From an uncultured Roseiflexaceae bacterium (GTDB lineage: Bacteria > Chloroflexota > Chloroflexia > Chloroflexales > Roseiflexaceae), in assembly GCA_937988885.1 (NCBI GenBank), contig CALKHR010000022.1:1-64000 (forward strand): a stretch of DNA of 64,000 nt, written 5' to 3'. Position numbers and translations under genes: made by a program. Each line of letters opens with the position of its first letter. The stretch's first letter is position 1. This document shows positions 56,652 through 64,000 of this stretch, piece by piece. The notes under the pieces are model-generated. The model was given only the letters and a program-made list of their open reading frames with translations. It was not told where the DNA came from and did not search any database.

Positions 56652-56852
56652 AAAAACGCCTCTTCTGTTCTTCAGATCAATGGAGTGGCTTATGCACAGT
56701 ATAGGCGAAGTCAGCGGTTCCTTCAAGCGGGCAGCCAAGATTCTGCCCGGTGGACATTTGTTTGTGTTTTTGAGGTAGCTACTCCGTTGTAACTAAAAAA
56801 GAGGATCCACAACACGAACAACGACGATCTCGCAAGGCAGCGCCTTTGCTCC

Positions 56853-57953
56853 TTAGGGCCTGAACAGGTTTCCCACTAAGTCGTCGATCTTGGGCTGGAA
56901 CGGCCACAGCAGCATGCCGCTGATCCGTTCGTCACGCACGACTTGCAGCGAAACCTGCAAATCGCGATGGAGCTCTGCTTCCTGCCGCAACGTTCCTTCG
57001 CCGGTTGGAAACCCGATCTCGGTGACTGCGATCGGCTTGTTGAGGCCGAGCGCATCGAGTTCGCGAATCGCGTTGCGCAGATCGTCGGGGAAACCCTTCC
57101 CGTAATACCAGTGCGCTTCGTAGCGCCCGCTATCGTATGGGTCGTTATCGTAATAGTGAAATGTCAAAAAATCAACTACATCGGCCAGCCGAAGATCGGC
57201 GTGTATTGGGCGGAAGTAGTTTTTGGCGAACCCCAGGCTCACCGTAGTCAGGCGCGCGGGATCGAGGCGTTTCACCTCGTCGTGCAGCATGCGAATGAAG
57301 TGCAGCCGCTCGTTTGCCAGTGGCGAGCAGGCCGGGAAGTCGCCGTTGTCCCAGTCCCAACATTCGGGGTACACCGGGCCTCCCAGGTCTGGCTCGTTGA
57401 ACAGATCCCACGCGAGGATGCCGTTCCGGCCCGCTAAATGCTTTACAACTGGCCGCACATGCAGATCCAGTGCGGTCGCATAATCTTCGGGCCGGAACCG
57501 ATCCTGCGGATACTTCGCCAACAGCACGGGCATCACGTAGATGCCACGGCGGTTGGCTTCCTCGATCAGCGTATCGAGGTGTTGCAGCGCTGTATCCATC
57601 CGGTACTCGGGATTGGTGGCTTGCGCGCCGCCAAACACGTAGTAGTTCAGGAAGACGCGGATGGTGTTCACGCCGAGCGATTGTAAAAGATCGAGATCAG
57701 CAATGATTGGCGCGATGTCCCATGGGCAATTGGCATCGGCACCGAATTGGATCGCTGGGCAGACCGTTAAGTCGGCGTCGTTGGTGTGGATGTAGTTGAT
57801 GCCGCGCAACTCAAAGACAGCGCGCCCAGCCATCAGCCGTTGCGCATTTGCAGTGATCGGAGCAAGTTGGCCCTCGGGTGGCTGGTTCGCTGGCACACAG
57901 CCAAGCAAGAGCAACAGCAACGCTAGGGTAGGAAAAAGCTGCAACAGGCGCAT
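56853..57953 (-). CDS. GH5-like glycoside hydrolase lipoprotein
   Basis: 366 residues. Lipobox LLLLLGC gives lipidated Cys19. A TIM-barrel glycosidase of clan GH-A follows: FELRGINYIHTND, LQSLGVNTIRVFLNYY, the acid/base Glu187 in LAWDLFNEPDL, and the nucleophile Glu312 in IAVTEIGFPTGEG. Domain order and spacing match mannanase- or cellulase-like GH5 enzymes. The exact glycan is unknown; a beta-mannan or beta-glucan is plausible. It is near, and on the same strand as, malQ and the Gfo/Idh/MocA gene, a loosely sugar-linked region. Confidence 0.82.
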   Translation of the reverse strand: MRLLQLFPTLALLLLLLGCVPANQPPEGQLAPITANAQRLMAGRAVFELRGINYIHTNDADLTVCPAIQFGADANCPWDIAPIIADLDLLQSLGVNTIRVFLNYYVFGGAQATNPEYRMDTALQHLDTLIEEANRRGIYVMPVLLAKYPQDRFRPEDYATALDLHVRPVVKHLAGRNGILAWDLFNEPDLGGPVYPECWDWDNGDFPACSPLANERLHFIRMLHDEVKRLDPARLTTVSLGFAKNYFRPIHADLRLADVVDFLTFHYYDNDPYDSGRYEAHWYYGKGFPDDLRNAIRELDALGLNKPIAVTEIGFPTGEGTLRQEAELHRDLQVSLQVVRDERISGMLLWPFQPKIDDLVGNLFRP

Positions 57954-58051
57954 ATTCGGTTTGCCGTGGCTAGCTGATCATGAAGCGTATTATAGCAGCA
58001 AACGCAGCTAGCCAAAAGAGCGCTGTGGGTTGCTCATTCGCCTCTTTTAAG

Positions 58052-59071
58052 CTACAACTGGATCTCGCGTCCCTCCTTGGAAGAACGGTAAATCGCATCG
58101 ATCAGCATCATCAATTGCTCGCCATGTTCGGCGGGTGTACGGGCTGGCTCTAAGCCGCGCACCGCCCGCACGAAGTTGGCCGATTGTGCGGTAAAGGCGG
58201 GCCGAGCGCCCCGCAACGACACGTTCGTCCCGACGCGGCCCGCATCGCTCACATGGTACAGTTCCAGCGATGCGTCGCCTAAGTGCGCGCCACCTTGCGT
58301 GCCGTAGAAATCCACACCCATCACATCGTCGGCCTGTGCCAGCGCCCAACTCGCCTCAACTTGCATGCTGCGGCCATCGGCGAAGCGCACAAGCGCAAAG
58401 GCACTGTCGTCGGTTTGGGTGAGGTGTGGATATTTATTGTACACTTGCCCCGAGACGGTGGCAACCTTGGGTGTGCCCATGATGAACCAGGCCATATCCA
58501 TCACATGCACGCCGATGTCGATCAGTGCGCCGCCGCCAGCGCGCGCGGGGTCGGTGAACCAGCCTCCCACACCGATCGGCACGCCCCAATTGCGCGTCCA
58601 TACCGCTCGAGCGTGGTAGATCTCGCCGAGCTCGCCCGCCTCCACCCGCTGCCGCAGCGCCTCGGTGGCGGGGTTGAAGCGCCGCTGCAGCGCGAAGGCG
58701 AGCACCAGGCCCGCTTCTTTGGCGGCGGCGACCATGCTGCGCGCCTCGGCCAGCGTGACGGCTGGCGGTTTCTCGCACAGCACGTGTTTGCCGGCCTTGA
58801 GCGCCGCGATGGTGGCGGGAGCGTGCAAGAAGTTCGGCAACGCCACACTGACCGCCTCGACATCGGGGTCGGCCAGGAGGTCGTGGTAATCAGCATAGGT
58901 GCGCGGCACGTGATAGGTTTTCGCGAAAATTTCGCGCCGCACTTCTTCGAGATCGCTCACTGCGACGATCTCGGCCTCGCCAGTGGCGAGATAGCCTTCG
59001 GCATGGCGTTCGCCAGGCCATCCGGCTCCAATCACTCCGATTCGTAATGGCGCATGTGTTGAAGTGGTCAT
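58052..59071 (-). CDS. Gfo/Idh/MocA family oxidoreductase
   Basis: 339 residues. N-terminal Rossmann motif IGVIGAGWPGERHAEGYL, LCEKPPAVTLAEAR (the conserved Lys in EKP), and GGGALIDIGVHVMDMAWFIMG with the His-containing substrate loop. Family members act on sugars, inositols and sugar nucleotides with NAD(P). The ATG at 59071 has an AAGGAG site. It is 57 bases from malQ, same strand, so they may share a transcript. Confidence 0.88.
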   Translation of the reverse strand: MTTSTHAPLRIGVIGAGWPGERHAEGYLATGEAEIVAVSDLEEVRREIFAKTYHVPRTYADYHDLLADPDVEAVSVALPNFLHAPATIAALKAGKHVLCEKPPAVTLAEARSMVAAAKEAGLVLAFALQRRFNPATEALRQRVEAGELGEIYHARAVWTRNWGVPIGVGGWFTDPARAGGGALIDIGVHVMDMAWFIMGTPKVATVSGQVYNKYPHLTQTDDSAFALVRFADGRSMQVEASWALAQADDVMGVDFYGTQGGAHLGDASLELYHVSDAGRVGTNVSLRGARPAFTAQSANFVRAVRGLEPARTPAEHGEQLMMLIDAIYRSSKEGREIQL

Positions 59072-59128
59072 TGTATGCTCCTTCGATTGATGTGCATCAA
59101 TTCCACCCTGCAACATAGATGCTTGCAG

Positions 59129-60619
59129 TTAGGGCAACCGCCCGTACAACTGGCTGAGATGCCGTAACCGCTCGGTGATCGCGGGTGTGAGCATGTCGGC
59201 TGTGTAGCGCCAACCCCAATTGCCACTCGGTCGTCCGGGCATGTTCATGCGCGCCTCGCTGCCCAGCGCCAACACATCCTGTAACGGGATGACCGCCATA
59301 TCGGCTACCGAGGCGAGCGCCATGCGAATGAAGTCCCAGGCGATGTCGCTGCCGTCGCGGCCCAGGTATTCTTGGACGTGGCGGCGCTCGTGATCGTTGG
59401 CGCTGCGCCACCAGCCAACCGTGGTGTCGTTATCGTGCGTGCCGGTGTAGACCACGCTGTGCTTGCGGTGGTTGTGCGGCAGATACGGGTCCGACGAATC
59501 GGCGCCGAACGAGAATTGCAGCACGTTCATGCCCGGGAAGTTCAGCGAGTCGCGCAGCGCTTCGACATCGGGCGTGATCACGCCCAAGTCCTCGGCGATG
59601 ATCGGCAGTGGGCCGAGCGCTTCGCTCACTTTGATGAACAGATCCGCGCCGGGGCCGCTCACCCAGCGCCCGTTCACCGCTGTCTCCTCGTGGGCGGGCA
59701 CCTCCCAGTAGGCGGCGAACCCGCGGAAGTGGTCGATACGCACCACATCGACCAGTGCGAAGGCGGCCCGGAAGCGCTCGATCCACCAGCGGTAGCCGTC
59801 GCGCGCCATCATCTCCCAGCGGTACAGCGGGTTGCCCCAGCGCTGGCCCGTCGCGCTGAAGTAATCCGGTGGCACACCTGCCACGACCGTCGGCAGGCCC
59901 TCGGAGTCGAGCGCGAAGAGTGAGGGGTGGGTCCACACATCGGCGCTATCGTAGGCCACGAAGATCGGGATGTCGCCAATGATGCGGATGCCCCGCTGAT
60001 TGGCATAGGCTTTGATCTCGTTCCACTGTTTGAAGAACAAGAACTGCAGGTACATCTGGAATTGGATCTCGTCGTAGAGCTGCATCGTCCAGCGCGACAC
60101 GGCGTCGGGATCGCGGTGGCGGATGTCGGGCGCCCATTGGTTCCACGGTGCGCCGCCGTGCGCCTGCTTAAGCGCGGCGAACAGGGCGTAATCGTTCAGC
60201 CAGTGGTGCGAGATCGCGCCGAAATCGGCCAGATCGCGGCGCTGCTCCGTTGTGGCATGGCTCGTGAAGTGCTCGAACGAGCGCCGCAGCAGATTCATCT
60301 TGAAGGGGATGATCGCGCCGTAATCCACCGTCGTATCCGAAAAGACGGGAGCATCTGCGAGATCCGCATCGGTGAGCAGGCCCTCTTCGCGCAGTTTGTC
60401 AAAACTGATCAGCAACGGGTTGCCCGCGAACGCCGAAAAACTCTGGTAGGGCGAATCGCCAAATCCGGTGGGACCAAGCGGCATCACTTGCCATAACTGC
60501 TGGCCGGAAGCCACTAGAAAATCGATAAAAGCATAGGCCGCAGGGCCAAGGTCCCCGATTCCCCATCGTGAGGGGAAGGAGGTGGGATGGAGGAGAATGC
60601 CACTACTCCGAACACTCAT
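59129..60619 (-). CDS. malQ: 4-alpha-glucanotransferase
   Basis: 496 residues, GH77 amylomaltase that moves maltosyl units between glucans. SSGILLHPTSFPSRWGIGDLG is the family start, catalytic Asp296 lies in VVRIDHFRGF, Glu343 in IAEDLGVITPDV and Asp396 in YTGTHDNDT. Length fits bacterial type 1 MalQ. It acts in maltodextrin and glycogen metabolism. It starts with a weak GAGGC site and is followed 57 bases later by the oxidoreductase gene. Confidence 0.97.
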   Translation of the reverse strand: MSVRSSGILLHPTSFPSRWGIGDLGPAAYAFIDFLVASGQQLWQVMPLGPTGFGDSPYQSFSAFAGNPLLISFDKLREEGLLTDADLADAPVFSDTTVDYGAIIPFKMNLLRRSFEHFTSHATTEQRRDLADFGAISHHWLNDYALFAALKQAHGGAPWNQWAPDIRHRDPDAVSRWTMQLYDEIQFQMYLQFLFFKQWNEIKAYANQRGIRIIGDIPIFVAYDSADVWTHPSLFALDSEGLPTVVAGVPPDYFSATGQRWGNPLYRWEMMARDGYRWWIERFRAAFALVDVVRIDHFRGFAAYWEVPAHEETAVNGRWVSGPGADLFIKVSEALGPLPIIAEDLGVITPDVEALRDSLNFPGMNVLQFSFGADSSDPYLPHNHRKHSVVYTGTHDNDTTVGWWRSANDHERRHVQEYLGRDGSDIAWDFIRMALASVADMAVIPLQDVLALGSEARMNMPGRPSGNWGWRYTADMLTPAITERLRHLSQLYGRLP

Positions 60620-60638
60620 CGTGAGCCTCTATTCTCGA

Positions 60639-62099
60639 TCAAAGCGGAAACAGTTCATCGACTGCCACTAGCCGTAACGCGCCGGTTGGGCAGGCGGTTT
60701 CGCAAGCCAAATCGTCGTAGCCGTGGCACAGATCGCATTTATCGGCTCGCTGCGGGGCGGAGACGGCCTCTAATGCGATTGTGGGTTGCTTGCGCCGCTT
60801 CATACGTTGCCAGAGCGCTTGGAGCGGCGAAGTCGATTTCGGCACGTTTGGTACTATTTTGACGGCTTGGTACGGGCACGCAGGCTCACAAGCCCCGCAA
60901 CCCGTGCAATCGTTGGTAATGATCAGCGCTCCATTGTCGCTCCAGCGGATCGCATCGACTGGGCAAGCCTCGACACATTCGGCTGCCACATGGCATTGGC
61001 GGCACGAATCGGTGATGAATAAGCCGTTGAACGGCACGCCCTCGACGCTGATGCGGGCGTGTCCGTGCCGGTTGGCGCAGGCGACCTCGCAGCGCCGACA
61101 TCCTTCTTGACACAACGTTTCGTCGCGCACCAACACGTGTGTGCCGCGCAACAGTCCGCGCTCCACAGCCTTCCCGAACTGCTGCGAACGCACGGGATCG
61201 TTGTTCATCATCAGCACGTCGGCCCGCCGTCGCTCGACCACAGCATCCAACTGCCGTGCGAGTGCGGGTTGCTCCTGCAGTAGGCGCAAGAAATCCGCAG
61301 CCGGGAGCAGCAACACCTCGGTTGGCGTGATAGCGCGGATGGTGGCACTGTGCGGCTGATTGGTCAGGAGCGACATCTCGCCGAAGAAATTGCCCTCATC
61401 CAAATACGCGATCACCATATCGTTGCGTTCGACCAGCACCTGCCCTGCCTCAATGATGTACAGTGCCTTGCCGACCTCGCCCTCGCGAATGATGGTCTCG
61501 CCGCGGTCGAATTGGTGCGGCTGAAGCAACTCGGCCAGTTCGGTACGTTCCATCGAAGACAGGTGGCTGAGCAACGGCACGCGCCCCAACGTGCCCTCGA
61601 CCAAGCGCTTCCGATAGGTGCTTCGCAACGCCTTGGCCAACTCGGGCGTGTCCTGCATGATCTGCCGCAATTCGGTCAGCGGCAACTGTAACACGTAGCA
61701 GTTGCTCTCGGATTGCGCAGTCGCCCCGCGAAACAGATCGCCGAACAGCGGGCCTTCGCCAAAACAATCGCCACGATTCAAGATCGCCAGCAACACGTGC
61801 TGATCGTTATGGCTATGCAGCGTTAGGCTCACAGTGCCGTGCAAGATTAAGTACAGGTGATCGCTCGGCACGCGCTCGTTGAGCAGGGAGACATGCGGCG
61901 GAAACGTGCGCAGCGTGCTAATCCGAGCAAGTTGTAGCAGTGCTTGTTCTGGTACGCCAACCAAACAATCAAATTGCCCAAGAATTAATGCTTGCTGTCG
62001 ATACCGTTCTTCAGATTGTTGTGCCAGCGCGTCATTGTATGCTTTGAGTGGGTTTTCGCGCCGGTGTGTATTGCTTGCTCCACTCATGGTGGCCGCCAT
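60639..62099 (-). CDS. Double cNMP-binding domain fused to a ferredoxin domain
   Basis: 486 residues. Two CRP-like cyclic-nucleotide-binding domains (about 45-165 and 175-295: GEGPLFGDLFRGATAQ, GNFFGEMSLLTNQPHSATIRA) without a DNA-binding helix-turn-helix. Then a ferredoxin-type part: LCQEGCRRCEVACANRHGHA, SCRQCHVAAECVEACPVDAI, CTGCGACEPACPYQAV and CDLCHGYDDLACETACPTGAL, about four 4Fe-4S clusters, like dehydrogenase small subunits. It could sense a nucleotide or redox state and relay electrons; partner unknown. The start at 62099 has a weak site. It is followed by malQ, only 19 bases on. Confidence 0.82.
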   Translation of the reverse strand: MAATMSGASNTHRRENPLKAYNDALAQQSEERYRQQALILGQFDCLVGVPEQALLQLARISTLRTFPPHVSLLNERVPSDHLYLILHGTVSLTLHSHNDQHVLLAILNRGDCFGEGPLFGDLFRGATAQSESNCYVLQLPLTELRQIMQDTPELAKALRSTYRKRLVEGTLGRVPLLSHLSSMERTELAELLQPHQFDRGETIIREGEVGKALYIIEAGQVLVERNDMVIAYLDEGNFFGEMSLLTNQPHSATIRAITPTEVLLLPAADFLRLLQEQPALARQLDAVVERRRADVLMMNNDPVRSQQFGKAVERGLLRGTHVLVRDETLCQEGCRRCEVACANRHGHARISVEGVPFNGLFITDSCRQCHVAAECVEACPVDAIRWSDNGALIITNDCTGCGACEPACPYQAVKIVPNVPKSTSPLQALWQRMKRRKQPTIALEAVSAPQRADKCDLCHGYDDLACETACPTGALRLVAVDELFPL

Positions 62100-62455
62100 G
62101 CCTTAGATGTCGCCTAAGAGATCAAGCATCCCATCACCGATGATAGTGTGCTGAGGTCATTGTACGCTTGACTGGTGAGAGCGAAGTAGAACGGACGTCA
62201 AGCGTAGGTGCGCCACAGTGTCGCCGTTGGAAGCGCTGTAGACACAAGAAGTGTTAGCTTCTATTTGTAAATGATAGTAACGGCTATTGTACCATGTTCG
62301 CCGCGTCTATGATGCTCAGACATTTAACAGATGCCACGTGCTTTAACAATTGTTAAACGTTGGGTGCATCCATTGGAACCGAGCAACGGCTTACGCGCTA
62401 CCTCGCCGATGGACTTCAGCATGCCGCAGCGAAGCCCTTGTAGTGCGTAGAAATC
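62100..62455. other. Intergenic region with palindromic operator
   Basis: No gene. It separates the ferredoxin fusion gene from recQ, both transcribed leftward, and should hold the promoter of the fusion gene. It contains a 16-base perfect palindrome, TTTAACAATTGTTAAA, at 62342-62357. Confidence 0.5.
62342..62357. promoter_or_regulatory. 16-base palindromic operator candidate
   Basis: TTTAACAATTGTTAAA is a perfect palindrome, 243 bases upstream of the ferredoxin-fusion start. It is A+T-rich and of operator size; no regulator is known. Confidence 0.4.
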
Positions 62456-64000
62456 TCATTGGCGGCTGCGCGATGCGCCCCAACGTGCGCGATGGCCGTT
62501 ATTGCTGGGTTGGCACGTATCGCAGGCGTTGCCACAGCGCGGCAGGCGCTCGCCGAAGTGCGCCGCGAGCATGCGGTGGCGGCAGCCCAGCCCTCGCGCG
62601 TAGGAGCCGATCGCGTCGATACGCGCCTCCTGGCTGTAGGCGTAATCCTTGAGCAGATCGTCGAGCCGCTCACCCACATTGTTTGGCGTGGGCCGCAGTT
62701 CGATCAGCGCGTCGCGGGTCCCGCTCTCGTAGCGCAGCCATCCCCGATCTTGCCAGTGCAACAGTTTGCGCTCAAGTTCATCGGGTGTGCAGCCGACTGG
62801 CTCGGCGACTTCGATCAGATCGACATCGCAACTCTGCCCGGGGCGCATCGGCACCTGCTCCAGCAGCGCGAAAAAGGCGGGGTCGTTGGCGGCGTTGGCG
62901 TTGCGCAGCGTGAGCGTGGTCGAGCGCGGCAGATCGAAGTGCCGCTTCAGCAGATCGACCCGTTCGAGCATGCCCAACGCGACGCGCATGCGCGTCTCCT
63001 CCGGCTCGCGCAGGTCGCGCCGCAACTGTTCGAGCGACACCACGCCCCAACGACCGCGCATCTGGCCGCGCAGGTGGCGGTACACATCGCGTAGGTACTC
63101 CTTGGTCAGCACATCGTCGCGCAGCCACGCGGTTAACTGGCCTTTGTCGGCTGGCGAGTAGAACAGGATACAGCGGGCGGGCAGGCCATCGCGTCCGGCG
63201 CGCCCCGCCTCCTGGTAGTATGCCTCGATGCTCGACGGCAGGTTGTAGTGGATGATCGCTCGCACATCGGCCTTATCGACGCCCATGCCGAACGCGACGG
63301 TGGCCACCAACACGCGGGTGCTGCCTGCCATAAAGCGCTCCTGCACGGCGTGCCGATCGCTCACCTGAGCGTGATAATGCTCGGCGGCGATGCCATAGTG
63401 GCGCAGATGCGCGGCCAATTCCTCGCAGGTGTCGCGTGAACGGGCGTACACCACGATCGGCCCCTGGATCGAGCGGCACAGCGTGGAGACAGCGTTGAGT
63501 TTGTCGTCGCGATTGGCGGCGTGCAGCACCTCGAAGCGCAAGTTGGGCCGGAACACCGAGGTGCGCAACGTGGTCATATCGCCAAGGTGCGCCTTGATCT
63601 CCCGCTCGGTGTCGGGCGTGGCGGTGGCGGTGAGCGCCAACAGCGGCGGCGAGTCGAGCGCGTCGAGGGCGCGGCGGATGAACAGGTAATCGGGCCGGAA
63701 TCCCACGCCCCACAGCGACACGCAGTGCGCCTCATCGACGATCACGCGGCCCACGCCGACGCGCCCCAGCGTGTGGACGAACGCTTGCTGGCGTAGTCGT
63801 TCGGGTGCCACGTAGATCAGTTTGTAGCGCCCGGTCGCCATGCCGCGCAGCCGTGCCGTCACCTCGCTGCCATCGAGGCCGCTGTGAATGGTGGTGGCGC
63901 AGTTGGCCAGCGAGGGCGGCAGATTATCGATCTGATCCTTCATCAGCGCGATCAGCGGTGAGAGCACCAATGTCGCGCCAGACATCAGCAACGCGGGCAG
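62456..64000 (-). CDS. recQ: RecQ family ATP-dependent DNA helicase (partial)
   Basis: At least 511 residues; the N-terminus lies beyond the right edge. Motif Ia-like ATLVLSPLIALMKDQ, DEAH box in VGRVIVDEAHCVSLWGVGFR, ALTATATP, then the second RecA lobe with VLVATVAFGMGVDKADVRAII and YYQEAGRAGRDGLPA, and the RecQ-type zinc site near the C-terminus (CRHRMLAAHFGERLPRCGN, CDTC). It unwinds DNA 3 prime to 5 prime for recombination and repair. Note Leu where a typical RecQ has Ser/Gln in the DEAH-linked QWGHDFR loop (SLWGVGFR). It ends after 511 residues with no HRDC domain visible. Confidence 0.95.
   Translation of the reverse strand: MPALLMSGATLVLSPLIALMKDQIDNLPPSLANCATTIHSGLDGSEVTARLRGMATGRYKLIYVAPERLRQQAFVHTLGRVGVGRVIVDEAHCVSLWGVGFRPDYLFIRRALDALDSPPLLALTATATPDTEREIKAHLGDMTTLRTSVFRPNLRFEVLHAANRDDKLNAVSTLCRSIQGPIVVYARSRDTCEELAAHLRHYGIAAEHYHAQVSDRHAVQERFMAGSTRVLVATVAFGMGVDKADVRAIIHYNLPSSIEAYYQEAGRAGRDGLPARCILFYSPADKGQLTAWLRDDVLTKEYLRDVYRHLRGQMRGRWGVVSLEQLRRDLREPEETRMRVALGMLERVDLLKRHFDLPRSTTLTLRNANAANDPAFFALLEQVPMRPGQSCDVDLIEVAEPVGCTPDELERKLLHWQDRGWLRYESGTRDALIELRPTPNNVGERLDDLLKDYAYSQEARIDAIGSYARGLGCRHRMLAAHFGERLPRCGNACDTCQPSNNGHRARWGASRSRQ

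Overview
The window looks like chromosome from a member of the Chloroflexota (most likely class Chloroflexia; I cannot fix the genus). The evidence is moderate-to-high G+C with GTG starts, strong AGGAGG ribosome sites, a secreted protein built from the QYFERARFExHPE module that I associate with Chloroflexota, a CHAT-TPR protein behind a sigma-like gene, and many solitary zinc-ribbon, FHA and TPR proteins. I see no tRNA, rRNA, CRISPR array, transposase or phage gene. The window is mostly housekeeping and transport DNA with three accessory islands.

Layout. 0.4-4 kb: secreted HELMH metallopeptidase-like protein and an SDR oxidoreductase. 4-10 kb: five-gene peptide ABC importer on the minus strand. 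10.8-14.4 kb: pantothenate/CoA cluster (panE and type II pantothenate kinase on minus; panB and panC on plus). 14.6-19.8 kb: alpha/beta hydrolase, four-domain beta/gamma-crystallin secreted protein, lipoate ligase-like protein, GPH-family sugar symporter, amphi-Trp protein. 20.0-25.2 kb: RiPP island (PqqD-like RRE, HprK-like kinase, Sec11/SipW-like peptidase, 38-residue precursor, ABC exporter, nucleotidyltransferase). 25.4-34 kb: membrane protein, aminotransferase, EamA exporter, phosphoesterase, FHA/zinc-ribbon and J-domain/TPR proteins, VanW protein. 34-43.4 kb: secA, gpmI, and a leucine T-box driving methyltransferase-DinB-leuS. 44-45.3 kb: ECF sigma with ZAS-type membrane anti-sigma. 45.5-52 kb: NB-ARC protein, tiny secreted Gly-rich peptide, and a minus-strand sigma-like/zinc-finger/CHAT-TPR operon. 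52.5-64 kb: a small protein with an apparent frameshift, bcp, nucleoside deaminase, a solitary molybdenum hydroxylase large subunit, GH5-like lipoprotein, Gfo/Idh/MocA oxidoreductase, malQ, a double cNMP-binding/ferredoxin fusion, and recQ running off the end.

The two most interesting systems are the RiPP island and the CHAT island. The RiPP precursor has a lasso-type leader (YxxP motif, Thr at -2) but its predicted core has no Asp or Glu to form a lasso ring, and no cyclase or transglutaminase-like B2 gene is nearby; kinase, peptidase, exporter and nucleotidyltransferase are present instead. The CHAT island couples a sigma-like regulator and a protein with two H-x3-C-x2-C fingers to a TPR-caspase-like protease, next to an NB-ARC STAND protein and a 49-residue secreted peptide ending in five glycines. 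This layout suggests sensing and effector functions, but the function is inferred.

Intergenic DNA carries a hairpin family (three copies), a 43-nt repeat with two close and two looser copies, and a 67-nt inverted-repeat element. The 43.4-44.1 kb gap holds most of them.
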